A stretch of 64,000 bases of DNA, from the NCBI GenBank assembly GCA_016715795.1, contig JADJXP010000002.1, forward strand, positions 744,001 through 808,000, in the 5' to 3' direction. The position numbers and the translations under genes were made by a program. The notes under the pieces were generated by a model that ran no database searches, was not told the DNA's origin, and saw only the letters and a list, made by a program, of their open reading frames with translations. This document shows positions 17,440-28,081 of this stretch, one piece after another. Source of the stretch: Chloracidobacterium sp. (lineage in GTDB: Bacteria; Acidobacteriota; Blastocatellia; Pyrinomonadales; Pyrinomonadaceae). Each line of letters opens with the position of its first letter. The first letter of the stretch is position 1.

Positions 17440-18372
17440 TCAAGCGGCCTCGGCTGGCCGGTTGCGGTATTGATTCAGAGTGTGAAGGACGACTGTAGCA
17501 ATTATAATGATTCCGCCGAGGATCGCCCAGTTTGACGGCCGCTCGCCGACAAACAGAAAGACCCAAACCGGATTCAACAGAGGTTCTATAAACCCGATGA
17601 TCGATGCGTCGAGTGGCCGCGTGCCGCCTGTCACGCCCTTGATAAACAGGATGTAAGATATGCCGATCTGGACAATCCCGAGAAAGCTGACGGCCGCCAT
17701 ATCGAGAGGCGTGATCGTCGGAACAGAGGCGATTCCCATCGGCAGCGTGAGCAAAGCGAGGAGAAAATTGCCGTATATCACGGTCGCGACGGGCGAGTAA
17801 CGTCGGTCCGTCTGCAGTCGTCGCGGCGTGTCGACAGCGGAAACCGGCAGGTTCGCGGCCCGCGGCCCGGCAAATCGCGGATGCTTCAGCAACATTATGT
17901 AGAGGCCGAGAAAGATGCCCGAGCCGAGGGCCGCGACATTTCCTTGGTAGTCGCCGATAGTGAGGTCGCCTACAAAGAATAGCGACATTCCGGCGATGCA
18001 AAAGATGACGGTTGCGAGGTCGCGAATGTGGAACTTTTCACCGATCACGAATGGAGCCAGCACAAGGATGTAAACTGGCGCGGTGTATTGCAGAAAGATC
18101 GCATTCGCGGCAGTCGTATGCTTGGTCGCCCAGACAAAGAGGAAAAGCAGGATCGCGTAAATGAGCGAACAAAATACGCCGAAGGCATTTATTCGCAAGC
18201 CGCTTCGCCTCGTGACGATCAGCACCGTGAGGCCTGCGAGCAGCGAGCGGAAAAATGTTACCTCGTATGCGTCGAGCGTCGTGAGTTTTATAAAGAGGCC
18301 GCCGGTGCTCCATAGAAGGACCGCACCCAGCACATACCAGATCGGTGAAAACTTAGTTCGTTCGGTCGTCAC
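17440..18372 (-). CDS. EamA/DMT-family transporter
   Basis: 310 residues with about ten hydrophobic helices in two EamA halves. The first half opens WYVLGAVLLWSTGGLFIK and the second has the typical LGIVQIGISYILF and EPLLNPVWVFLFVGERPSNW motifs. A hydrophilic stretch of some 35 residues between the halves (around HPRFAGPRAANLP) is longer than usual. Such proteins export or import small metabolites; the substrate is unknown. The start is GTG at 18372. It is the first gene of a two-gene unit with the channel. Confidence 0.85.
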   Translation of the reverse strand: MTTERTKFSPIWYVLGAVLLWSTGGLFIKLTTLDAYEVTFFRSLLAGLTVLIVTRRSGLRINAFGVFCSLIYAILLFLFVWATKHTTAANAIFLQYTAPVYILVLAPFVIGEKFHIRDLATVIFCIAGMSLFFVGDLTIGDYQGNVAALGSGIFLGLYIMLLKHPRFAGPRAANLPVSAVDTPRRLQTDRRYSPVATVIYGNFLLALLTLPMGIASVPTITPLDMAAVSFLGIVQIGISYILFIKGVTGGTRPLDASIIGFIEPLLNPVWVFLFVGERPSNWAILGGIIIIATVVLHTLNQYRNRPAEAA

Positions 18373-18510
18373 AGTTAACCGATTCTCGTTCGTCGGGCCG
18401 AAGAATCAAAGTCGCTGAGACGAGTTTTTGCAAGCGGGGCCGCGCGTCGGCCGCAGCCGAAGCGGTTGGCCGTAGCCGGAAGCTACCAACGCGAATCCAT
18501 CACTCTACGC

Positions 18511-18539
18511 TTGACACGGCGGAGTTGAATACATACTAT
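18511..18539 (+). promoter_or_regulatory. sigma-70 promoter of the str-S10-spc-alpha cluster
   Basis: A consensus -35 TTGACA at 18511-18516 and a -10 TACTAT at 18534-18539 are separated by 17 bp. It is the best housekeeping promoter in the window and points at rpsL, with transcription expected from about 18546. Confidence 0.8.
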
Positions 18540-18625
18540 CTAAAGTTTCGGACTTTTGGGTCTGGGCGTTCTTTATGGCTGTAAGGCAATAAAGACGGGA
18601 TTTTTGAGAATTCGACGACAGGAAT

Positions 18626-18703
18626 TGTAGCGTAAGCGAGCGGTCAGCACCGGCCGCCGGCAAACTAAAAACCCGCGAGGGTTCTTCAAACGGCCACGCT
18701 ACA
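18626..18703. repeat. REP-like palindrome in the rpsL leader
   Basis: TGTAGCGT at 18626-18633 pairs with ACGCTACA at 18696-18703, enclosing CCGGCCGCCGG and the AACCC/GGGTT hairpin. The TAGCGTAAGCGAGCGGTC style resembles dispersed REP elements. It could also be a ribosomal-protein binding leader; the sequence alone does not decide. Confidence 0.4.
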
Positions 18704-18838
18704 GCAAAGTCCCGGTTTCTTTAAGAATCGATCACATATAGCAATTCGGGTCAGCGAGAGCTGCTTGTGCTAACTGCCGGACACGTTCCGAGCAAGAGTC
18801 AGGTAAGACGTAAGTTTTGCCATTTGAGCAATTAGAAT

Positions 18839-19219
18839 ATGCCGACTATCAACCAATTAGTTCGCAAAGGGCGCCAGCGGGTGAAATATAAGACCGCGAG
18901 CCCCGCGTTGCAGTCAAACCCGCAGAAACGCGGCGTTTGCACGCGTGTTTATACATCGACGCCAAAAAAGCCGAACTCGGCTTTGCGTAAGGTGGCACGT
19001 GTTCGTCTGACCAACCAGATCGAGGTTACGACCTATATTCCGGGTATCGGCCACAACCTGCAGGAGCACTCGATCGTGCTTATCCGCGGCGGCCGTGTAA
19101 AGGACCTTCCGGGTGTGCGTTACCACGTAATTCGCGGAACGCTCGATGCATCGGGCGTCGGCAACCGCAATCAGGCCCGTTCGAAGTACGGTGCGAAGCG
19201 ACCCAAAGGAGCGAAGTAG
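18839..19219 (+). CDS. rpsL: 30S ribosomal protein S12
   Basis: 126 residues, full length. It opens MPTINQLVRKGRQRVKYKT and has the decoding-centre motifs TPKKPNSALRKVARV and IPGIGHNLQEHS; KPNS is the region where streptomycin-resistance changes map, and it reads as wild type (Lys). First gene of the super-cluster, with about 290 nt of leader behind a strong promoter. The gap to rpsG is filled by a heptamer palindrome island. Confidence 0.97.
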   Translation: MPTINQLVRKGRQRVKYKTASPALQSNPQKRGVCTRVYTSTPKKPNSALRKVARVRLTNQIEVTTYIPGIGHNLQEHSIVLIRGGRVKDLPGVRYHVIRGTLDASGVGNRNQARSKYGAKRPKGAK

Positions 19220-19223
19220 TTCC

Positions 19224-19306
19224 GAATGCATAATGCACAATGCACAGTGCAGAATGCAGAAAAGTTCAGCAATTGTGCATTGTGCACTGTGAATTGTGCA
19301 TTGACT
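19224..19306. repeat. heptamer palindromic island between rpsL and rpsG
   Basis: The left arm has five 7-bp units (GAATGCA, TAATGCA, CAATGCA, CAGTGCA, GAATGCA; 19224-19258). The right arm (about 19272-19306) has units ATTGTGC, ATTGTGC, ACTGTGA, ATTGTGC, which are the complements. The island occupies almost the whole 91-bp gap and ends 4 bp before the rpsG ATG, so no Shine-Dalgarno is left there. Confidence 0.88.
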
Positions 19307-19310
19307 GATT

Positions 19311-19781
19311 ATGCCAAGACGTAGAGTTGCAGCAAAAAGAGAAGTCCTGCCGGACCCGATCTATAACAGCATCGCCGTAACGAAATTTATCAACGGCTTG
19401 ATGTGGAAGGGCAAAAAGAGTGTGGCTGAGCAGATCTTTTACGGCGCGATGGAAAAGATCGCTGAGAAGACGGGCGAGGAGCCGCTCAAGATATTTAAGG
19501 GGGCACTCGATGCCGTTGCCCCGGCCCTTGAGGTCAAGTCACGCCGTATTGGAGGTGCGACCTATCAGGTGCCGCTCGAAGTTTCGCGTGATCGCCGCAA
19601 CACGCTCGCGATCCGTTGGATCGTGACCAACGCTCGCGGCCGCAGTGAAAAGACGATGGAAGACCGGCTCGTCGGCGAACTGATCGATTCGATGAATGGA
19701 CGCGGCGGTGCGATGAAAAAGAAAGAGGACGTTCACCGCATGGCGGAAGCCAACAAGGCGTTTGCACACTACAGATTCTAG
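19311..19781 (+). CDS. rpsG: 30S ribosomal protein S7
   Basis: 156 residues, standard length, starting MPRRRVAAKREVLPDP with the family motif KSRRIGGATYQVPLEVSRDR. It binds the 3' domain of 16S rRNA and nucleates the small-subunit head. It follows the palindromic island, has no visible ribosome site, and is 9 bp from fusA. Confidence 0.97.
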   Translation: MPRRRVAAKREVLPDPIYNSIAVTKFINGLMWKGKKSVAEQIFYGAMEKIAEKTGEEPLKIFKGALDAVAPALEVKSRRIGGATYQVPLEVSRDRRNTLAIRWIVTNARGRSEKTMEDRLVGELIDSMNGRGGAMKKKEDVHRMAEANKAFAHYRF

Positions 19782-19790
19782 TTTTTAGCA

Positions 19791-21887
<2,097 letters not shown>

Positions 21888-21896
21888 TTTCTATCA

Positions 21897-21917
21897 CTAA
21901 TTAGTAATTACTAATTA
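21897..21917. repeat. short heptamer island between fusA and tuf
   Basis: Three units CTAATTA, GTAATTA, CTAATTA form a self-complementary run. It ends just before the tuf ribosome site GAGAGGAG, which is intact here. Confidence 0.65.
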
Positions 21918-21933
21918 CTTCTGAGAGGAGAAT

Positions 21934-23121
21934 ATGAGCAAAGAGAAATTCGATCGTAGTAAGCCGCATGTGAACATTGGGACGATTGGGCACGTGGATC
22001 ACGGCAAGACGACGTTGACGGCGGCGATCACAAAGGTGATGTCGAAGCACAATCCGAAGATGGCGTTTCGGTCGTTCGATTCGATCGACAACGCACCTGA
22101 GGAAAAGGCACGTGGTATCACGATCGCGACGGCACACGTGGAATATGAGACGGCAAATCGTCACTACGCACACGTCGACTGCCCGGGCCACGCCGATTAT
22201 GTGAAGAACATGATCACGGGAGCCGCACAGATGGACGGAGCGATCCTCGTTGTGGCTGCGACCGACGGCCCGATGCCGCAGACGCGTGAGCACATCCTGC
22301 TTGGAAGACAGGTTGGTATCCCGACGATGGTCGTCTTTATGAACAAGTGCGACATGGTGGATGATGCGGAACTGCTCGAACTCGTCGAGATGGAGATCCG
22401 CGAACTGCTCAGCTCATATGAGTATCCGGGCGACGACATCCCTGTTATCCAGGGTTCGGCCCTGAAAGCCCTTGAGGGCGATGCGACGTGGGAAGCAAAG
22501 ATCGACGAGCTGATGCAGGCTGTAGATGATTTCATTCCGACACCTGCACGCGAGACCGATAAGCCGTTCCTGATGCCTGTCGAGGATATCTTTACGATCC
22601 AGGGCCGCGGAACGGTTGCCACGGGCCGTATCGAGCGTGGACAGATCAATGTCAACGAGCCGGTCGAGATCGTCGGCATCCGCGAGACGCGGAACAGCGT
22701 TGTTACGGGCGTTGAGATGTTCAAGAAGCTGCTCGACTCGGGAATGGCAGGCGACAACGTCGGTCTGCTGCTGAGAGGCGTTGAAAGAAAGGAGATCGAA
22801 CGCGGCCAGGTCATCGTCAAGCCGGGCTCGATCACTCCGCACACGAAGTTCAAGGCCGAGGCCTATGTGCTGACCAAGGAAGAAGGCGGCCGTCACACGC
22901 CGTTCTTTACGGGCTACCGCCCGCAGTTCTACTTCCGCACAACTGACGTGACCGGCGTAGCACACCTGCCGGCAGGCGTCGAGATGGTCATGCCCGGCGA
23001 CAACATCCAGATGGAGATCGAGCTTATCGCTCCGATCGCCATGGAAAAGGGCCTCCGCTTCGCCATCCGCGAAGGCGGCCGCACCGTCGGTGCCGGTACA
23101 GTGTCGGAGATCGTGGAATAA
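21934..23121 (+). CDS. tuf: translation elongation factor Tu
   Basis: 395 residues. The G domain has GHVDHGKTTLTAAI, DCPGHADYVKNMITGAAQMDGAILV and NKCDMV, and domains II and III are complete, ending VGAGTVSEIVE. It delivers aminoacyl-tRNA to the ribosome. A good ribosome site (GAGAGGAG) precedes the ATG. It is followed after 6 bp by rpsJ. Confidence 0.98.
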   Translation: MSKEKFDRSKPHVNIGTIGHVDHGKTTLTAAITKVMSKHNPKMAFRSFDSIDNAPEEKARGITIATAHVEYETANRHYAHVDCPGHADYVKNMITGAAQMDGAILVVAATDGPMPQTREHILLGRQVGIPTMVVFMNKCDMVDDAELLELVEMEIRELLSSYEYPGDDIPVIQGSALKALEGDATWEAKIDELMQAVDDFIPTPARETDKPFLMPVEDIFTIQGRGTVATGRIERGQINVNEPVEIVGIRETRNSVVTGVEMFKKLLDSGMAGDNVGLLLRGVERKEIERGQVIVKPGSITPHTKFKAEAYVLTKEEGGRHTPFFTGYRPQFYFRTTDVTGVAHLPAGVEMVMPGDNIQMEIELIAPIAMEKGLRFAIREGGRTVGAGTVSEIVE

Positions 23122-23127
23122 GGAATT

Positions 23128-23445
23128 ATGTTGAACGAAAAGATCCGCATCAAGCTTAAGGCCTACGATCACCGTGTTTTGGATCAGTCCACGACCGAGA
23201 TCGTGGATACTGCAAAGCGAACGGGGGCGAGGATCGCCGGGCCGATACCTCTTCCGACCATCAAAAACAAATGGACGGTCCTGAGGTCGCCGCACGTCGA
23301 TAAGAAATCGCGTGAGCAGTTCGAGATCCGCACGCACAAGCGTTTGATGGATATTCTCGACCCGACTGCCGAAACGGTCGACGCGCTCATGAAACTTGAC
23401 CTGCCGGCGGGTGTTGATGTGGAAATTAAGGCCTTTGGCCGATAG
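23128..23445 (+). CDS. rpsJ: 30S ribosomal protein S10
   Basis: 105 residues with family motifs RIKLKAYDHRVLDQST and PLPTIKNKWTVLRSPHVDKKSREQFE. Besides its ribosomal place in the head it is the NusE antitermination partner. It starts the S10 part of the cluster, fused here to the str part. Confidence 0.97.
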   Translation: MLNEKIRIKLKAYDHRVLDQSTTEIVDTAKRTGARIAGPIPLPTIKNKWTVLRSPHVDKKSREQFEIRTHKRLMDILDPTAETVDALMKLDLPAGVDVEIKAFGR

Positions 23446-23451
23446 TTAACC

Positions 23452-23528
23452 GAGTCACAGAGTTGCCCAGTAGCGGAGTTCGCGGGAACTCAGCTTTGGA
23501 ACTCTGAAACTCCGTAACTCTGGAACTA
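23452..23528. repeat. octamer palindromic island between rpsJ and rplC
   Basis: The left side has 8-bp units GAGTCACA, GAGTTGCC, CAGTAGCG, GAGTTCGC. The right side has GGAACTCT, GAAACTCC, GTAACTCT, GGAACTAA, which are complementary in kind. It fills nearly all of the 89-bp gap. Confidence 0.8.
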
Positions 23529-23534
23529 AGAGAT

Positions 23535-24173
23535 ATGGTTAGCGGAATCATTGGAAGAAAGTTGGGCATGACGCAGATCTTTGCTGAGGATGGCACGGTA
23601 ACGCCCGTGACCGTCATCAAGGCGGGCCCTTGCGTTGTCGTCCAGACCAAGAGTGCGGCGGGCCGCGACGGTTATAACGCCGTTCAGCTCGGCCTCGTCG
23701 AGGACAAGCCGGTGCGGTTAAAGAACGTTTCGAAGCCGCTGCAAGGGCACTTTGAAAAGACGGGTGGCGGATTGCCGCCGACGCGCGTTCTGAAGGAGAT
23801 CCGCCTGACCGGCGAGCCCGAGGCAGCAGTTGGCGATCAGGTGAAGGCCGATATCTTTGTCGACGGTGACAAGATCGAGGTCGTCGGTAAATCTAAGGGA
23901 CGCGGTTTTCAGGGCACGATCAAACGGCACAACTTTTCACGCGGGCCTGAGTCGCATGGTTCGATGAATGTTCGCAAACCGGGTTCGATCGGCCAGTCGG
24001 CATATCCTTCGCGTGTTATCAAGGGCACGAAATCGTCGGGCCATATGGGCGATGAGCGTGTGACTGTAAAGGGCTTGACCGTTGCCAGGGTCGACGCCGA
24101 GAACAACCTTTTGATGGTTCGCGGTGCTGTGCCGGGAGCGAACGGCAGCCTGGTTGTCGTCAGGAAATCATAA
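23535..24173 (+). CDS. rplC: 50S ribosomal protein L3
   Basis: 212 residues, normal length. It opens MVSGIIGRKLGMTQIF and has FSRGPESHGSMNVRKPGSIGQ near the peptidyl-transferase-facing loop. It starts large-subunit assembly. It follows the octamer island and precedes rplD by 11 bp. Confidence 0.97.
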   Translation: MVSGIIGRKLGMTQIFAEDGTVTPVTVIKAGPCVVVQTKSAAGRDGYNAVQLGLVEDKPVRLKNVSKPLQGHFEKTGGGLPPTRVLKEIRLTGEPEAAVGDQVKADIFVDGDKIEVVGKSKGRGFQGTIKRHNFSRGPESHGSMNVRKPGSIGQSAYPSRVIKGTKSSGHMGDERVTVKGLTVARVDAENNLLMVRGAVPGANGSLVVVRKS

Positions 24174-24184
24174 CGGAGTAGATT

Positions 24185-25033
24185 ATGCCTACCGTAAAGG
24201 TTCGCAATTTGAAGAATAAAGAGGTCGGCGACATTGCGTTGTCGGATGCCGTATTCGGCGCCGAATTGAACGAGTCGCTGATACACGCAGCCGTACGTAA
24301 TTTTCAGGCCAACGGCCGTCAGGGCACGTCGGCCACGAAGACTCGTGGCAATGTCTCCGGTTCGGGCCGCAAGCTTTGGAAGCAGAAGGGCACGGGTCGC
24401 GCACGTATCGCGTCGCTTCGCTCGCCGCTCTGGAAAGGTGGCGGCAACGTCCATGGCCCCCAGCCACGCGACTGGTCGTACCAGATGCCGAAGAAAATGC
24501 GCCGCGGCGCGTTGCGCTCGGCACTGAGCGAACGGCTTCGCGAGGGCAATCTGATCGTGATCGACGAGATCGCATTCAAGGCGCCGAAGACAAAAGACTT
24601 TCTTTCGGCAATGGCTTCGCTGGGACTGATCGAGAAAGCAACGCGTGCAAAGACGCTGTTCATCGACTCTCTTGATAACGCGAACCTAGTGCTTTCGTCA
24701 CGGAATGTCGAGAAGACGAAGGTCACTAACAGCTTTGGCCTCAATATTTACGACATCATCTATCACGAAAAGCTCGTGATCTCGAAGGCGGCCGTCGAGG
24801 AACTGACCAGACTGCTCGATCCGAGCGGTGAGGTCGCCGAGGTTGTCGAGACTCCGAAGGCAAAGAAAGAGGCGAAGCCAAAGGCTGAAAAGACTGAGCC
24901 GGCCGAAGAGAAAGTCGAAAAACCGAAGGCTGAGAAGAAAGCCAAGGCCGAGGAGCCTGCGGTGGACGAGGAAGTAGCTCTCGAAGTCCCTGCCGAGGAA
25001 CCGGCGGCTGAGGAGGCAAACGAGAATGAGTAG
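24185..25033 (+). CDS. rplD: 50S ribosomal protein L4 with C-terminal low-complexity tail
   Basis: 282 residues, where the family is usually about 205-210. The core has GTGRARIASLRSPLWKGGG and the usual C-terminal half to LLDPSG. From about residue 215 there is a tail of Lys/Ala/Glu/Pro that turns strongly acidic, ending EEPAAEEANENE. The tail is in frame and overlaps rplW by 8 bp, so it is truly translated. L4 also represses S10 operons in some bacteria; no such leader is recognised here. Confidence 0.96.
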   Translation: MPTVKVRNLKNKEVGDIALSDAVFGAELNESLIHAAVRNFQANGRQGTSATKTRGNVSGSGRKLWKQKGTGRARIASLRSPLWKGGGNVHGPQPRDWSYQMPKKMRRGALRSALSERLREGNLIVIDEIAFKAPKTKDFLSAMASLGLIEKATRAKTLFIDSLDNANLVLSSRNVEKTKVTNSFGLNIYDIIYHEKLVISKAAVEELTRLLDPSGEVAEVVETPKAKKEAKPKAEKTEPAEEKVEKPKAEKKAKAEEPAVDEEVALEVPAEEPAAEEANENE

Positions 25034-25355
25034 TTTAGGCGTTTGGGACATTCTGAAATCGCCGGTCGTTACTGAAAAGAGCGTGCTGCTCAAGGAGGAT
25101 TCGACCGACGAGGGCGGTAAGCGCAAGGCCGGACAGGTGCTGACGTTTCGTGTTGACCGCAAGGCAACAAAGCCGCAGATCAAGAGCGCGATCGAAGAGA
25201 TCTTTAACGTTAAGGTTGCGGCCGTGCGTACGGTCCAATACGACGGCAAGTTGAAGCGGCGCGGCCGTATCGAAGGACGTCGCCCAGCCTGGAAGAAGGC
25301 GTACGTTACTCTCCGTGCGGGCGAGCCGATGGTGGATTACGCGGAGGCCATATAA
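25026..25355 (+). CDS. rplW: 50S ribosomal protein L23
   Basis: 109 residues with SPVVTEKS near the start and FRVDRKATKPQIKSAIEEIFNVKV, the conserved core. It lies at the exit tunnel, where trigger factor and SRP dock. It overlaps rplD by 8 bp. An insert of about ten residues after KSVLLKE (DSTDEGGKRK) is a little longer than in E. coli. Confidence 0.96.
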   Translation: MSSLGVWDILKSPVVTEKSVLLKEDSTDEGGKRKAGQVLTFRVDRKATKPQIKSAIEEIFNVKVAAVRTVQYDGKLKRRGRIEGRRPAWKKAYVTLRAGEPMVDYAEAI

Positions 25356-25357
25356 GA

Positions 25358-25385
25358 GATCTCAGATTTGAAATTTGATATTTCA
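25358..25385. repeat. heptamer island between rplW and rplB
   Basis: Units GATCTCA, GATTTGA, AATTTGA, TATTTCA follow each other every 7 bp and contain an 8-bp stem, TTTGAAAT paired with ATTTCAAA. A ribosome site (AGGAAAT) follows before rplB. Confidence 0.65.
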
Positions 25386-25396
25386 AAGTAGGAAAT

Positions 25397-26227
25397 ATGG
25401 GTATCAAGAGATTAAAACCAACATCACCGGCACGTCGATACCAGACGTACCTGACGCGTGATGAATTGACTCCGAACGCAGTCCCCGAGAAGTCACTGCT
25501 GGAGCCAAAGAAGAGGATCTCAGGCCGCAACAGCGACGGCCGGATCACGATCCGTCGCCGCGGCGGGGGCCACAAGCGGTTTTACCGCGTGATCGATTTT
25601 AAGCGTGACAAGGCCGGAATTCCGGGCAAGGTCTCGCAGATCGAATACGACCCGAATCGTTCGGCTCATATCGCGTTGATCACCTATCTCGACGGCGAGA
25701 AGCGATACATCATTGCTCCGCTCGGCATTAAGGTGGGGACGATGATCTTGAGCGGCGAGGACGCCGATATCCTGCCGGGAAATGCCTTGCCGATCACGCA
25801 TATCCCGCTGGGAACCGAGGTGCACAACATCGAGCTTCGGCCCGGAAAGGGCGGACAGATGGTTCGTTCGGCGGGCGGATTTGCCCAGATCATTGCGAAA
25901 GAGGGCGATTACGCACAGCTTCGTATGCCTTCGGGTGAGGTCCGCAAGGTGCCTGTTGTGTGCTATGCGACTGTCGGCCAGGTAGGGAATACTGAGCACG
26001 AGAACGTTTCGCTTGGTAAGGCCGGACGCAACCGTTGGAAGGGCAAGCGGCCGAAGGTTCGCGGTGTCGCGATGAATCCGGTCGATCACCCGCACGGTGG
26101 CGGCGAGGGCAAGACCTCAGGCGGACGCAATCCCGTAACGCCGTGGGGACAGCCGACACGCGGTTACAAGACGCGTCGCAACAAGCGGACAAGCAACATG
26201 ATCGTGAAGGATCGCAGAAGAAAGTAA
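25397..26227 (+). CDS. rplB: 50S ribosomal protein L2
   Basis: 276 residues, normal size. It carries GRNSDGRITIRRRGGGHKR and the essential C-terminal GVAMNPVDHPHGGGEGKTSGGRNPVTPWG, with the conserved His by the peptidyl-transferase centre. It is followed by rpsS after 1 bp. Confidence 0.98.
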   Translation: MGIKRLKPTSPARRYQTYLTRDELTPNAVPEKSLLEPKKRISGRNSDGRITIRRRGGGHKRFYRVIDFKRDKAGIPGKVSQIEYDPNRSAHIALITYLDGEKRYIIAPLGIKVGTMILSGEDADILPGNALPITHIPLGTEVHNIELRPGKGGQMVRSAGGFAQIIAKEGDYAQLRMPSGEVRKVPVVCYATVGQVGNTEHENVSLGKAGRNRWKGKRPKVRGVAMNPVDHPHGGGEGKTSGGRNPVTPWGQPTRGYKTRRNKRTSNMIVKDRRRK

Positions 26228-26228
26228 T

Positions 26229-26519
26229 ATGCCACGTTCACTGAAAAAAGGACCTTTTATCGACCTGAGCGTTCAGAAAACGCTTCGCCGGATCAACGAC
26301 GGCGGGCCAAAGCCACCGGCGATCAAGACATGGTCGCGACGCTCGACGATCACGCCGACGATGGTTGGGTTGACCTTCGGCGTTCACAACGGCAAGCGCC
26401 ACATCCCGGTATTTGTGACCGAGAATATGGTCGGCCACAAGCTTGGCGAATTCTCGCCGACACGCGTGTTTAAAGGCCATCCGGGCACAAAGGCCGAGAA
26501 GATGGCAAAGAGGAAATAA
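26229..26519 (+). CDS. rpsS: 30S ribosomal protein S19
   Basis: 96 residues with MPRSLKKGPFIDLSV and HNGKRHIPVFVTENMVGHKLGEF. It forms the S13-S19 contact of the head. Its stop and the rplV ATG share one base (TAATG). Confidence 0.97.
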   Translation: MPRSLKKGPFIDLSVQKTLRRINDGGPKPPAIKTWSRRSTITPTMVGLTFGVHNGKRHIPVFVTENMVGHKLGEFSPTRVFKGHPGTKAEKMAKRK

Positions 26520-27271
26520 TGGAAGCGGTAGCAAAGACAAAATATCTTAAGGGCTCGCCCCGCAAAGCGCGTCTCGTGATCGACCTGATCCGAGGCGAGA
26601 ATGTCGGGCGGGCGCTGTCGATCCTCAAGTTTACGGACAAGCGGGCTGCCGATCCGATCGCGCAGTGTCTAAACTCGGCGATCGCTAATGCGACCTATAA
26701 GGCCGAGCAGGAGAATATCGCCATCGATCCGGACGATCTGTGGATCAACACCTGCTTTGTGGACATGGGGCCGACGAAGAACCGCCGCCGAATGCGCCCG
26801 GCACCGCAGGGCCGTGCGTATCGCGAACAGAGGCACTATTGCCACATCACGATCACGGTTACGAGCGAAGAAAAACCGAAGTCCGAGAAAGAACTCAAGG
26901 CCGAGGCCGCAAAGGCGAAGAGGGCTGCGGCGCCGAAGAAGGAAAAGAAGAAAGCCGCACCAAAGGCAGCTGCGAAAAAGGAAGCCGCTCCGGCTGAGAT
27001 CGAAGAGGCAGTGGGCGCACCGGTTGAGGAAGTGGTCGATGCGGCAGCGGTCGAGACCGTTGAAGAAGTTGTAACCGAAAATGCAACCAGCGTTGATGAG
27101 GCAGTTGAGGCTGTGACTCAGGAGGCAGCCCCCGAGGAAGCTGCAGTTGAGGAACCGGCGTCTGAAGAGGCCGTCGAGGCAGCTACGACTGACGAAGTGG
27201 CCGAAGAGGCTCCTGCCATCGATGAGACGTCGACAGAGGGCGAAGGGAGCGAGGAAGCTGAGAAAGAGTAA
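26519..27271 (+). CDS. rplV: 50S ribosomal protein L22 with very long C-terminal tail
   Basis: 250 residues; the family is usually about 110-120. Residues 1-117 are an ordinary L22 (KYLKGSPRKARLVIDLIRG, and MRPAPQGRAYR in the tunnel beta-hairpin). The remaining about 130 residues are low-complexity: first basic (KKEKKKAAPKAAAKK), then acidic and rich in Ala, Val and Glu up to EGEGSEEAEKE. The frame closes 2 bp before rpsC, so it is real coding sequence. L22 lines the exit tunnel and its C-terminus faces outwards, so the tail may project near the tunnel exit; its job is unknown. Confidence 0.95.
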   Translation: MEAVAKTKYLKGSPRKARLVIDLIRGENVGRALSILKFTDKRAADPIAQCLNSAIANATYKAEQENIAIDPDDLWINTCFVDMGPTKNRRRMRPAPQGRAYREQRHYCHITITVTSEEKPKSEKELKAEAAKAKRAAAPKKEKKKAAPKAAAKKEAAPAEIEEAVGAPVEEVVDAAAVETVEEVVTENATSVDEAVEAVTQEAAPEEAAVEEPASEEAVEAATTDEVAEEAPAIDETSTEGEGSEEAEKE

Positions 27272-27273
27272 AT

Positions 27274-28005
27274 ATGGGACAGAAAGTTCATCCATACGGC
27301 TTTAGGGTCGGATACAACAAGGACTGGCACTCGCATTGGTTCGCCAAAAAGGAGTTTGCCGAATTCCTCGCCGAGGACCTAGAACTCAAGCGCGAGCTTA
27401 AGAAGAAGTTCGCGGGCGGCGGCGTTTCGCACATCGACATCGAGCGTGCGGCCACACGGCTAAAGATCCTGATCTACACGGCTCGTCCGGGTATCATCAT
27501 CGGCCGCAAAGGGGCCGAGATCGAAAAGCTTCGCGAGGACCTGACCCGCAAAACGGGCCGCGAGGTGATGATCTCGATCCTCGAAATTCGTCACCCTGAA
27601 CTGAATGCTCAGCTTCAGGCCGAAAAGATCGCACAGCAGCTTGAGAAGCGAATCGCTTTTCGTCGTGCGATGAAAAAGACGATGGAGGAATCGCAGCGTT
27701 TTGGTGCACAGGGCATCAAGGTGATGATCGCCGGCCGGCTGAACGGTGCTGAAATTGCCCGAACTGAATGGTCGCTGCAGGGCCGCCTGCCGCTGCACAC
27801 GCTGCGCGCGGACATTGATTTTGGCTTTGCTGAGGCGTTGACGACATTTGGGATCATCGGCGTCAAGGTTTGGATCTATCGCGGTGAGATCCTCGATCCG
27901 AACGCTTCGATGGCACGCGGGACGACGACCGATCCGATGAACGAGGTCAAGGTCGATCGCGGCGCGATGCGTGATCGCCGACCGCGGCGGGATGATCGTC
28001 GGTAA
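27274..28005 (+). CDS. rpsC: 30S ribosomal protein S3
   Basis: 243 residues. It opens MGQKVHPYGFRVGYNKDW, has the KH segment IIIGRKGAEIEKLREDL and the C-terminal GVKVWIYRGEI. It forms part of the mRNA entry helicase of the small subunit. It is followed by an AT-rich heptamer island. Confidence 0.97.
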   Translation: MGQKVHPYGFRVGYNKDWHSHWFAKKEFAEFLAEDLELKRELKKKFAGGGVSHIDIERAATRLKILIYTARPGIIIGRKGAEIEKLREDLTRKTGREVMISILEIRHPELNAQLQAEKIAQQLEKRIAFRRAMKKTMEESQRFGAQGIKVMIAGRLNGAEIARTEWSLQGRLPLHTLRADIDFGFAEALTTFGIIGVKVWIYRGEILDPNASMARGTTTDPMNEVKVDRGAMRDRRPRRDDRR

Positions 28006-28019
28006 CGGAATTTGTTTTC

Positions 28020-28061
28020 ATTAGTAATTGCTAATTTGCAAATTAATAATTATTAATTCGG
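28020..28061. repeat. AT-rich heptamer island between rpsC and rplP
   Basis: Units ATTAGTA, ATTGCTA, ATTTGCA, AATTAAT, AATTATT, AATTCGG succeed each other every 7 bp. First and second halves are roughly complementary. It is strikingly AT-rich within a GC-rich operon. Confidence 0.75.
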
Positions 28062-28081
28062 AAGATTGGGATTAGAAAGTT

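Larger units (their letters stand above)
18373..18838. other. 466-bp intergenic and leader region of the ribosomal super-cluster
   Basis: The gap separates the divergent EamA and rpsL genes. It holds a clear sigma-70 promoter for rpsL (18511-18539) and an about 290-nt untranslated leader containing a REP-like palindrome (18626-18703) and a small hairpin AACCC-N4-GGGTT at 18670-18683. No open frame of credible composition is seen. Confidence 0.6.
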
